In this document: positions 10,801 through 22,899 of the stretch, in pieces | Position numbering within the stretch: position 1 is the stretch's first letter | Layout of the letters: each line of letters starts with the position of its first letter | Assembly: GCA_024734555.1 (NCBI GenBank) | Contig: JANPWX010000653.1 | Location: forward strand, 2,304,306 to 2,368,305 | Origin: Trochalopteron elliotii | Lineage: Eukaryota; Chordata; Aves; Passeriformes; Leiothrichidae | Direction of reading: 5' to 3' | DNA: 64,000 nt | Position numbers and translations under genes: made by a program | The notes under the pieces: generated by a model | Told to the model about the DNA's origin: nothing | Databases searched by the model: none | The model's input: the letters and a program-made list of their open reading frames with translations, nothing else

Positions 10801-13800
10801 GTAGAAAGCAGTCTGTGACTTCTTATGAGTTATTAGGACGCTTACAGCTCCATTGCTCATTTGTCTAAGATGGGGTTTCTCCACCAGAAGTGGCAGAAAA
10901 GAAAGGCTTCGACACTTGAGGAAAGAACAGGGAACTGTTAAAATTATGATTAGCATTCATCCAGAGCATCTTAGGGAGAAACAAAAATGAATTAGTCTCA
11001 GTGGCTCAGCCACAGTGCCAAGATCAGAACAGAGACCAGCCACACAAAAAGGGAGCAAAATTCAAGTATTTACCCTTGAGAGATATTGATGACATCTGTC
11101 TCCTTAACATTTTAGTCACCTTTGCAGAGCCTGTCATATTAATAGAGGATTCATGAATTAAAACCAGCCAGGTGGTGTAAAGCATAGGTCACAGAAGCCC
11201 TAGGAAAAGCATCAAAAAATGGCATGTTCACTGAGACAAGAGAAAAAAAAGATCAGGAGAGTTTCTTTCCCCTTTGCTCAACAGCATATGCCTTTCAAAC
11301 TGTTCACTGAAATAAGGTGCCATGGACACACAGGAAAATAATGCACAAATATGATTAAAAACTGAAAAAACCCCAATGTGCACACACACACAGAGGCAAG
11401 CAGGCAGGCACACAGTCCTTTCTGCTCATGGATCATTGGTGTGCACTTTCCCCCGAGCCAGCTCCAAGTGGCTCCTGTTTAATTACTCCTCTGGAACCAC
11501 TGGAGAAAAGACTGTGCCAACAATTCTCTTTGTCTTCATTTGAAACTACATGTGAGAAATGCCCCTTGGCTCAATGTTGAAAGTTAATGTCTCACTGCTG
11601 AAGTATATTTTTTTTCTTAGGTTGCTGTGTTTTTTTTTTTATTTAGTGATCATCCTGAAACGAGGCTTTTTGGATGACCTTCACCAGGACTCTGATACTT
11701 CTCCTTGCCTTTGCATGTTGTGAACATCAATATTGTGATAAAACCGGCTCAAGGCATGAACACAACCTGTTGTTCACAGGGAGACTATTCTGTATTTCAC
11801 TTAGAAGTGGGTCTACTTTTGGAGCCAATAACCAGGTGCTCTGCAGAGTACATCAGGATTTGCTGAAGTCCCACAGAAGTGACAGAGAGTATTTTGTCCT
11901 TCTAAACCCAATGCTACATTTAAGTTTTGCAGGCAGGGAATAATTTTTTTAAAATGCCTTTTCCGAATCAGGTGTTTTAGTTCTCTTGACTTGCCAGGTT
12001 CAACACTGTGTTGATTCAGGGCCCTGTGGCCAAAACCAAATTCTGCTGAAAACAATAGGAAAACTAGGCTTGGAATCAACACACGCACAATGCAAAATAG
12101 TTTGCTCTGAGGACTTTTGAGGACACCCAGCATGATGTCATCAGAGGGCTGGCATCCTTTGGGAGGCCTGCAGCCAGCTCAGGGTGTGCCAGCACCCTTC
12201 CATGGCCATGCCTCAGACCTGTTCCCGTGTCCCACAGCACATGGAGCTCTGCTGTGAGGCCATAGGCGAGGAACCTCCTCCAAGAATTTGGAGAACTGTG
12301 CTTTTCCATGCCTCTCCTGAGAAGACATGGATCAGGACAGGAGCCAGCCAGGGGAAGATCTAGGGATGTAGTAGATAAGTTCAGGTCTCACTCTCTTGAG
12401 GCATTTTGTCTTACCAGAGACAAGACAGCAACCTTTGGCCTGCTCATGTATTGTCAGCAGTGGTGTGACTGTGTACTTTGGGCAGGTGAGACCTGCCTGT
12501 GGTCCATGAGGGGACAGCTGATGGTGCCCAGAGCCGGGGCAGAGGTTGTAAGCATTGAGATCCCTCCTCCTGACACGGTACAGAGGCCAAATTTCCACTA
12601 GCAGAACCTCCAGACCCCGTGCACCCATTTTTTCACTTGCTGCGAGGTCCTTAAATTTCCCTCACTGCCCTAAAAAATGCCATCTTCTCTCAGGTGTGCC
12701 CTGCCTGCTTCTAGTTGCTCCAGTCCTGCAGGATTTCTGCCTACTACAGGCAAGCAATTTTCACAGATGTCAATTAAACCACACCACTGCTGCCTCCAGA
12801 TTCCCACTAGAACTGAGAGCACTGGCAAAGGGCTGCTGCATCTTCAGTGGTGTCTGCTTCTCCCTTGCAGGCAAATGCAAACACCAGGCTCCCAAACACC
12901 AGCCCTCACTTTGAATTTCTCTGCTTTGCCTGCTTGTCTTCCAGCTCTTTAGCATGTCTTGAATGTGGCTTATTGTCCGCTAATAAAGAAAAGAGCATTG
13001 CTCTCCAGCAATGGCAAGATCCCAGCTTTCCTGCCCTGCTGCAGAGCCAATTCCAGTCAGGGAAAGCAGCTATCACTGGAGGTTTTAAATAAACCAGCTC
13101 TCCCCCCACTTCAAACCCTCCTGTTATATAATGCTCTCCTTCCTCTCCTTTTAATGAAAACAACCAAGTAACTGTCTATTTTCACTATGTTAGGGACAGA
13201 TCCAGCAGCCCTAACTTGTACATGCCTGTCTGGAAATCAGTGGGAGCCCTGCCTGCATGGGAAAGAGCTGCAGGACCATGATCAGGAGTGACTAACATGA
13301 AATAGGGCTCCCCACTTCAGCCTGGGAGAGTCCAGAAAAACACGGGCCACAACATGATGCACATTTTGCAAGTGCCACTTGGTGCTAGCCAAAATATACA
13401 TCAATACGAAGGAGGTGTGTTGGTAAAAGGCACATTCCTTTACCACACCATTACTGTAATATCCCAGTGCCTCCACATTAATTTGTTCCCAGGAAATTCC
13501 ATCATCACTATTTCAGGCTTGTGGCTGTTCAAACCACTCAGGATGATGGAAATTACCCTACTCAGGAAAACAGAATAATAAAAGCAGTGATTAAATTTGC
13601 CTTTATTCTTAGTCTGCACATCCTTATCAATCTCTGGTGAAATACTTTTTAGTATAGAAAGATTCCAATTATGTTCTTAATAAACTTTGAAAAATCAGTC
13701 AGAAGGGAGGGTGTTGGTTTTTTTTTATTTCCTGCAAAGTCCAAAGAATACTGCCCCCAAAGAAATCCCCACAACTAAAGGTTTAGAAAAGTTTTTATTA

Positions 13801-16800
13801 AAAGAGATACTCTTCTCCAGAAGAGCTGAGCATATGTAGTGGGATCACTGCCAGACTGAATCAGACCTGCCTGTGCTAGCCCAGTGGTCAGGGCATCTGG
13901 CTATTGGGTCCACTGCAACCAGCACTTACTGCTCCTAAAAAAAGCATTTGTGGACTTACCTGCTGTGTAAAAATTGTCCTTCTCAGCTTGGTAATTAGAC
14001 CCTCCTGAGCCTAAAGGATCATATCTCTTCCAAAACACATTGTGCATCCAGACCTTACTGCTCTAGCAGTTACTGATGGCAAGAGTCATGTTCAACATAT
14101 CCACAAACCAACATTAAAAAAAATTAAATTTAACACCACATAGATCTGTCAGTGTTTTTATATGGCAGCAGTTTCACACTTGAATAAATATCTCATTCTA
14201 TAATACCTTTTCTGATTACAAATGAAGCTACAAAAAAAAAAAATCAAGCCACTGCTGCAGCCTTGTGCTGTCATCCTGTCCCAGCATGTGTCTTGAGCAT
14301 CCATACATGCAATGGAGATTACCAGAGTCTGTTCTCACATTCCCTGTGGCAGTGTGCTTATCTTTTATCTTTTAAAAACATGGCTATTTTTGCATGGAAA
14401 AATAGAGCTGAAAACCTGTTCTGCCTTTGCCAGCTGACAAATTTATGGGTTCTATTACTGGTGGGTTTGGCAGGGTCCTGCCTTCACAGAGAGCATCACA
14501 GACACAGGAGACAGCTCTGAATGAAGGTGTCTGATGTGCTCATACTGCTGATTACTGTGTGCAGAAAACCTTTGCACAAATGCTGGGAGGCTGAGGATGA
14601 GTACAGGATTATAAGTTTTCAACGGCAATTGCATCTTTTCCATTGCTAGGATTTGTATGTGTATCAGCACATTAATACAAACCCTGAAAGGAGCAGTTGA
14701 TGGCTGGGAAATGAGGGGCTGTAGTCAGATATTAAGAGTTTCTAAGAAAGAATGTACATATTGATTTGCTCAGTCAGTGTTTCTTTGGCTTTTGCTTTCT
14801 GCTTGGAAGGGGCTGTATGTGCTGTATTTCCAAAACTTCCACTGTCCTGCTCTGGACTCTTGTGATGCTCCTATTCCACTGTATTGATGTTTGGGAAAAC
14901 AGCAGAGGAGCAGGAGAAATGGATTTATAAGAGAATGTTAAATAAACTTGAAATGCACAGCACTGGCTTTCTACTGTACTGCCAGTCAGTATGGTCCAGT
15001 TATCTCCTCATTACTGGCACTGAGATGACTGTGGTTTCATCTATAATTAAGATATTCTGAATAGCTGCTTTTCTAGTGTGGCCACAGAACTAAAAGCTCG
15101 GAACAGAAAATATAAGTTGGACTTGTACTGAAACAGAACTGGCTTTGTAGTTTTCACAGTGAAATGAAACACTTGAAAAAAAATTGGATTAAATTCATCC
15201 AAAGCAGAGTCAAACTGATTCAAAATCCGACCCCAAACTAAATGTTAATTTCCTGATATTATATTTAACCTTTAAAGTAAGGCAGACAGAGGTATTCATC
15301 TAAAGACCTTTTTCAAATGAGATATTTTATTTTTAATATATCTGAACAACTATTTTTTAGTTTTCTTTTTCCCAGGCAAGCTATTCATTGACTCTTAACA
15401 CACTGTGTTGACCTGAAGTTACAAATTAGGTCAGTCTGCAACACTTCTCTGCCCTCGTAACAAATTCCTTTGTTTAGCCATGTACAACTTTCCCTCTCTC
15501 ATCCAGTGGTGTGTGAAGGATGGACACCATTCCTGTCTGGGAAATGCTGTAAAATAGAGAAGTAAAATGGCACTGTGAGCATGACATTTTTATGACTTAA
15601 GACAAATACTGCTGAGCACTGTGGGAGTTTTTCCACTGATTTTCATGCACTCTACATCAGGGTGTTATTTCAATGGCTTCACCTTTACTTTGCAAATAAA
15701 CACGATGGGAACAGGGTGAGCCTCTCTGGTAAACATGTCTCCATGAAAATCCTCGTCTGTCACAGGGGTTCAGATTTGTTTATTTTTTACATGGCTCCTC
15801 TGTATCTGCCTTTTCCCCTCTCTTAGCAGTCACTGCTTGAGCAGAGGCTACATGAACCATCAGGAGCAGACCCAGCCCCCCAGGTAGTTGTGCCCCATCT
15901 TCTCAGCCATGGCCACAGCTGCAAGACAAGCCGTCACACCAGCATTGCAGGTACCCCACATATTTTATGTGGAAAGGCCTTCCTGGGCTCAGACCATGCT
16001 TTTGCCACCTCTCATGCTCGTATTTCATCTTGGTGCAGCAGTGTCTGCATTAAAACTCCATTACTGCCACAGGTGCATGGCTCAGGAAGAAGCTGGGGTG
16101 CAGAGGTTACTGGGTTTGTCCGGGCTGATGAAGGAAGTTGCAATCAGAAATATGAATAATTGAGGTCAGCTTTCCTATCAGTTTTTTATCACAAGCTTTG
16201 AACAAAGCCCAGCCAGCCATAAGCTGGGACTGAGTTATTACCATTGTACAAGGTACATTTGCTGGTGAGTTACTGCCACATTTCTGCTGCAAATTTCAAC
16301 ACCTGAAGAAAAAAACCCCAACCACAGAGGAGTGAGTTTAGATGCACATTCTTACTTAATACTTCTTTCCATCAAACTGTCACCAAACCCACTCTGTTCA
16401 GCACCATCAAATGGTTATTTCAAATGCCATACAGCCTTTCCTTTAAATTTTTTAGTCTTTTTTCCTGTCTTCTGATTTATTGTCTTTAACCTTTGCAGAC
16501 CCTTTCTGCTCAACTTAGAATATTGCATGCCCTAAATCTAAGGATTACAAAATGATTGGAAGTGATTTAAGAATCTGACTCATTTCATGGGGTAGAAAAT
16601 TGTCTTTTCTCTCTCCACATCAGAGGCCATGCTGCTGGAGACAGACATGAGCAGTGAGGGGAGATCCATGTTTTAGGCAGGCCATGGTCTCTGCTATGCA
16701 CAGCAAATACATTAATAACCACACAGTAACCCTGCACTCCATAATGAACATGTGGAAGCACTTTTACTACTTCGATAGAATCTCTGAGCCAAAGAAGAAG

Positions 16801-17830
16801 TTGTCTGATTTGTCAGCATCTGGGAAGCAGCTCCATTGAGACATGACTATATTAGTCCTAGCTGTATGCAGCCTTATTAAAGACTTATGTTTTAAGTCTG
16901 CCTGTAATAAAAACCTGATCTGGTAGGAGTTGGGCTTCCTCACCTTACACAAGATACCTATTTTTAAAGGAGAGTTAGTAACATTCGATAATGAACTGAT
17001 GAAACACTTCAAGCTCTTAATTCACCTGCATATTTTTTGTTGATGCATATGAGCTTAGTTGAGTTTTCTAAAAACCAAGAGGCTGTGGTCTCTGTCAGGG
17101 AGACCAAATGGAAGCCACTGCCAAACCACAGTGTGACCATGGCAGACAGGCAGAGATGAGAGGCCAGTGGCCCTCCCTGAAGTGGGGCATATGATGAAAA
17201 CTCTTCTCAGGAGAAAGAAGCCTGGAAGTTAACTGGTATCCAAGACCCAGAGGGCTTTACTAACAAGTGGTTTTCAGTATCTGACTGTCAGGTGGATGCC
17301 TGCTTTGCCCAGCAGCATTTGAAATCCACGGGCTGCTGTTGGTGGGTGAAGCACTAAGTTGTCTCTGACATCCTGGCTAGCTTTTTCTGGTATGTAGAAC
17401 CCCATGTTTAAGTGGAGTTGCACTGATTTATATTTACTAGAAATCCAGTTTGAGACTGTGCTGTGGAAGCCAGGTCTGATACACGTCGGTTTGGCTAAGA
17501 GTTATTATTCCTCTGACACGGCTTGCTGCCTGGATTTAGTTCTTCCCAAAACTCACGTGTTCTTGATTTGTATTCCATGGCCAACCTGGTCTCGATCACT
17601 CAAGGCCAAAACCAAGATTAGAAAGATTGACATCTGCTAATGGCTGCCTGGTGGTTTTTCTGGGGTGCTTCATCAACTCTGTCACAAGCAATAATAGGAA
17701 GGAGAGGAATCCTAAAGGTCTTGGAGAACCCATGAACCGAGTTCCCCTTGGCTGATTGCTGCAGCCATTTCCCCCTGCCACAATCACCTCTGCCGTGCCA
17801 AGGGCTGGCCTCTGAGTCCACTTTCCCCTC
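7868..17830. other. 10 kb of unique non-coding DNA, no gene seen
   Basis: Many short frames occur on both strands (such as 8021-8389 and 9080-9529), often as overlapping pairs in GC-richer patches. None carries a recognisable domain, repeat or signal. Low-complexity elements are limited to a (CA)6 at 11381-11392, a T-rich patch near 11608-11645 and an A12 near 14230-14245. No CR1, LTR or RNA gene is recognised in the whole stretch. Confidence 0.5.
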
Positions 17831-18180
17831 CTCGCTCTTGAGCTGCTCTTCCAGAGAGCCTGGAAGCTGCTGGAGCTGCGGTTCAGAGGTGATTCATGCG
17901 CGTTTCTCGGCCAACAAGCGCCCGCCATTCACATTCAAATGTCGCATCACTCCTCAGCCGACAGGAGACGCGAGGGAAACACTGAGCACCCTTGTGGCAG
18001 TGTCTGCTGGAGTCTTACTTGTGCAAAGTTTGCCAACAACAGCCCTCGTCAGGACTACGGAGGGGTTTTTTCCTCCGGGGATTAGTTCTGAGACTCAGCC
18101 GGGGAAACCAACCTCTCTCCCCTAGAGGCTCGCAGACTTCTCAGGTGTTTTGCATGGTGTAAGGAGATATTCTCTCCCGG
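17831..18180. promoter_or_regulatory. Second small CpG-rich cluster
   Basis: About 17 CpGs fall in 350 bp, the densest part being 17895-17975 (GCGCG, CTCGG, AGCGCCCGCC, GTCGC, GACGCGAG). The same part holds CATTCAAATG, an octamer-like word. CpG retention against a depleted background suggests unmethylated germline DNA, as at promoters and some developmental enhancers. The overlapping open frames on both strands (17596-17928 and 17748-18125) are explained by the shortage of AT-rich stop codons here and match no family that I know. Confidence 0.4.
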
Positions 18181-21100
18181 TACACTGGATTTGTTAAAGT
18201 ATGCCTGGGAGGACAGCAGAGATAGTTTTCTTTGCTCAGAGAGGGATGGTCTGCATGGCAGGAGGTCAGAAAAAGCAGATGGCCAGGTGTGGCAGATCAA
18301 TGTCAAGGCATGAGCCTGGCAGAAGAGATTTAACTAAGAGAATTTTGGCAACAATTAAAAAGAGGACAAGAGAGAATACCACTCAGAAACCCTCAAATAC
18401 GCTTTTGCTCTAGAGGTTTTCACTTCTTTCCTCCCTTTCTCAGGCTTGCTTTTAGCCTGCTCTGCCCAGTCAGAGGGTTAGGTTTTGAGAAGGGATGTCC
18501 TGACTTCTGAGGACCATTGTAGAATCCCAGATTACATGGGTTCAAGGTTTAGTTCCAGGCTGAATGCAAGCTTGTCACAGAGATGGGTACCTGTGGGAAG
18601 TTTTGGTGGCTTGGTTCTCTCCCAGGGGACATCATCACTAGAAGGTCCTGGAGCAGTCACAGGACACATGAACTAAGAACATGACTCTTGACCAAAGGCA
18701 CTAGGCACCAAAAATGCCTAGAGACCATACAATGAAGAACCAGAAAAACAGAGAGCCTGGGGGGATGCTGCCCTTCTAGGGTAAGGGGGGCACAAGGTAG
18801 GGACCTCCACCCCAGTGTCACCATCATGCCTTGGTCCCAGGGAGGCACAGAGCAGCTCACTCTGGCTGACTTATGCAACCTGCAACTGAACAAAAGCTGA
18901 ATCTCTTCCCATCTCCTCCTGTTTGCAACACTTAAATCAGAGAAGCAAAAACGAGCCCCTGTTTTTTATGATAAAAGAGCTTATCAACTTTTACTGCTTT
19001 TTGCCTCCTGTTGTTAGAAATCAGGTCAAATGGCTGGGTTAAACAATTCCTGTCCAGCCTTTCTTCCAAGGTAACTGCAACTTAACTCTCTTGCTTTGCA
19101 CTGTTTTTGCTGCCTTTAAGCAGGTTAATTTTCGTGATGGGGAGGAGGATACAGAAGCTGCTTGGCCATGCTGGATGACAGTTTATGCCTGCCTCACAGG
19201 TTTATTTTAACTCTGGCTTATCATTCTATCATTCTGTGTCTGAGTTATTATATCTCAGGTTGGCACTGGCAGAAAATAATACCCAGATTTTCACAAGTCA
19301 TGTAAATGACTTCTAATTCACCAGAGAGTTTCCATCCTTGCAAAGATCACTCCACCAGTCATTACTTTGGAGTGTTATATCCAATTGTGAAGCTCACAAG
19401 AACAATGAAAATTAGCTCAAAAGACAAGATTTCTGTTTATCTTTCCTTCATCTCCAGAATCTGTTTAACCTGTGTGAGATGAAGTCCAGATGTGATCCAA
19501 ACAGCCACCCCTCTCTGTAGGCTCCAGCCAATTTCCCATACCTTTGTTATTCAGAGTGGGGGAACCAGAGTCCAGTCATTGTCCTTTATTTAATTTGCAA
19601 AAAGGTAATTCTGATTGAGATTCAGAAATGCAGGTTCTCCTTCTGCAAGGAGGACTCATCACTTAGGGCTCCAGAATTGTTGGTGGCAAAGGTCTCTTGC
19701 CCAGTTACAGACTTAATGCCACACCACTGAATCCTCTGGTGAAATTATCATTGTTATGGCAGTCATGGAGAGGACAACTCCCAGGCATCTCATCCATCCC
19801 CTCTGCTCTGGCAAGGCATCCCAGATGCTTTGGAGCTGAGATGGAAGTGCTGGGCTTGGTTTCTGCTCCTGTGAGAGGTGTTAAGCAATGCCAAGAGCCT
19901 GCAGGAAGCCACTGGTAGAGTGCAAACTGCAAGAAACGCAGATTTGTTTTTGAATCATATCAATACCTGTCCATGTGGCAAGCCTGAAACTGACTCCAGA
20001 TCAAGGGATTATCATATCCCCATTCCAGTGGTTTGCAGTGTTGTGAACTCAGGTCTGAGTGGAAGAAAATGAAGCTGTGGAGAAAGAAGTGAAGTGTTGT
20101 TCCTGCTACCACGATGCCTCACTGGTCCTGGATAATCAAAACCCAAGATGTACATATTGAGATTGCATTTCTCTTATCTGTGATCAGGCATTGCTGGAAA
20201 CAGAACTTGTGAAACAACCGTGTGAGAATAACAATTTTCACTGGTGGGAAACAAGCTGTTCTTGGAGTGTATGGGGGGGGGGGGGTTTGACAGCCTCACC
20301 AACAGAGTCTGTTACAAACTCTGCCCAATTCCTCCTGCATACAGCCAAGACCCACTGTGGGACCTGGCTCAAGCTCGGTGCTAGGGAAGTGCCTCCACAT
20401 GCTTCACAATTCCACCAGATGCGTATCTGCATCTTCAGGCACCTAAACATTACCAGTCTGGGTATGCTCCATGCCTTGTGTTCAAGTGTGATAAATAGAC
20501 CATCCTATCCCTAGGCTGCTGAAGGAAAAAACGTGTTGAAGGGCAGAAGGTGACCAGATGCTTTGGTGTCAGAGGCAGCCCCAAGTGCCTTGGGTGCTGA
20601 GGAATTCATCAAGGAGGGCTGGATTTTTGTACTGGTCTTGTGAGATGGGACAGACCCATTCAGTCACCATGGAAGGTGGCCAGGGTGTGCAGTCTGCAGG
20701 CAGGGCACAGAACTGGGCCCAACCAGACAACAGCAGCACCACAATCTCTCCCAAAATCCAGTACCAATTTCTGTGCCCCTCAGCGCCCTCCCATCTTACA
20801 TCTGCAGAGAGTAGAAGCCCAGGGGGCTGAGGAAGGATGCCAGCAGGTGTTTTTCTGTACCCTTGTGCCATGGTGGAATCAGATTGCTTACAGCTGCAGC
20901 AGCAAGAGCTCTGGGTCTCCACCTCCCATCACTTCCCACCTCCCTCCTTGCAGTGGGGAGTACAAACCACATTCTCCCCCACCAGGCTGAAAGCAGAGAC
21001 CTGGATATGTACAGGGTCCCTGCAGCATCATTTGGGTCTCTACTAATTTAATCTTCTTTGCCACAACACTGGGACATTTGCCTGGTTGGGTTTGATCCAT

Positions 21101-22899
21101 GCTGCTGTTTTCCTGGACCACATCAGTAGCAACATTACCAAAACACTGCATTAATAGGGTCTGATCTGTCAGATGTGCTTGATTTACATTCAACACAACT
21201 CCAGACAGACAGAAGACTGTGCCTGAGCAGATCTTATTGCAAAATTGGGGTCTAGGAGCGTGCAAGTGTGTCTGTGCACAAGGGTTCATGTATTTAGAGA
21301 AATAATGTTTCCCCTCCATCCAAGGCCAAGAGACTGAAATCCAAGCAAGCCGAAACTTCTTTACCATTGACGCCATAACAACATCTGAGGTTTCGAAAAG
21401 GAGTGGAAAAAATGTGTTGCTGTAGTAAGGGAATTGTAATAAGATCTTAGCCTTGGAATAACGTGCTCTTTAGTGAAGCAGCAGCTCTGCAGCGCTTCCG
21501 CCTCCTTGAGATTTGTGAGGAGAAATGTGCCCCAAAGAATGCTAGTTATTCTGAATGGGGAGAAAACTCAGCTGAGGGTGAATGAAAGACATCCAGGAAA
21601 AACAGAGGAGCACTGCTCTGCTGTTCTCCTCCTAGCTCCCACCTCCCTTCCTCAGCAGAGCAGAAGCATGATGCAGGAGCCTGGTGGGGATCCTGGTTAG
21701 AGCAGCAAGTGAGTTCATGGAAGACTTAAAAAGAGTGAGACTGCAGCACAGAGAGAGGAATAAAGTGAGTTAAGGGTTATGTAGGATGTGGCTGCAGAAG
21801 AGGGGCATTAACCCCAACAGGACAGATGGCAGGCAGCTCTCTCCAGTAGCATGCTCCCACAAATCTGACCTGTGAGGGGTTGGACCTTGCACCCAGACCT
21901 CTGCTTGTCTTTCCTCCACAGCTGATGTGTTCATGTAGCCTACAGGCTTTGAGAGCTTCCATGACAGACAGCTGGGTGTCCTGAGCTATGCCCTCTTGTC
22001 TCTGACCTATGGGGACCAGAGCTGTGCAGGGATGCAGTCAGGACTGAGGCTGCTTCCCAGGGCTCAGTAAGAATGGAGCATAGTAAAACTCCATTCTGCA
22101 TGGATATCTCAAACAAGGTACACCAGTAAATATTGTAGAGAGAGAGGGTAGAGACTCCATATTTTTTCAGGGCAGTGTCCCAACATCTAAAGAAAATGCC
22201 GCAGCTGCAACTCAGTGAATTCTTCTGATGACCATGTTATGTCCTAACTGTGTATGACTGCTGCCTGGGAGCTGAAGGTTGAGATCTCTGTGAATTTCAG
22301 AGTTTAGCTCTAAACTGAGATTCTCCTGAAGTTTTATGGAAGGTTTCCTGATATTATGTTACCTGCGAGAGGGATTTCAGCAGCTATTCACACAGATGAG
22401 AGAATTAAGAGCAGGATTCTCCTCTGACCTATGATCAGGATGAATCCAGCACTCCAGACACAACTCAACCAGAAGTGCTGTGTTTTTTACTGGAAATGGG
22501 CCAGCTATGCAGCTGAGGCATTATCAAAATCTGGGAGCAAGATCAGCCTGAATCGTCAAGATTACAATGAAAGTTGTATATCGAACAGAGGTTAGTCTGG
22601 ATTTCATCACAAAAACATACATTTTATTCTGGTTAATCAAGGAAACAGGCTGAGACAGCACTTGGGATCTTGACTGTGTGGGTACAGATGTACAACATGT
22701 AAACAGCAAGATCTGTACCAGCACAGCACATCTCAGCATGCCAGGCTATGTCATTGATGCAAATTGCACTGCTGGCTGATAGAGCTGCCTCTGTGATCAA
22801 AACTCCAGGAAAGGCTTGAGATTCTGAATGGACACTCAGCAGAAGTTAACCCAGCTGGATGCTGGCCATCTGAAACCTAGATGCCTGCTCCTATCTGTT
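18181..22899. other. Unique non-coding DNA, no gene seen
   Basis: No transposon body is recognised. There is a G13 homopolymer at 20273-20285. Around 19222-19240 the words CATTCTATCATTCTGTG resemble the CR1 terminal repeat, but no CR1 body precedes them. The 162-codon minus-strand frame at 20888-21376 has no recognisable motif and overlaps plus-strand frames, as expected for chance. Confidence 0.5.

Noticed and set aside
19200..19245. CATTCTATCATTCTGTG resembling the CR1 terminal octamer repeat
   Set aside because: No upstream CR1 body (no CCATGGCAGGG or CCCTTCCAAC block) could be seen, so the match is too short.
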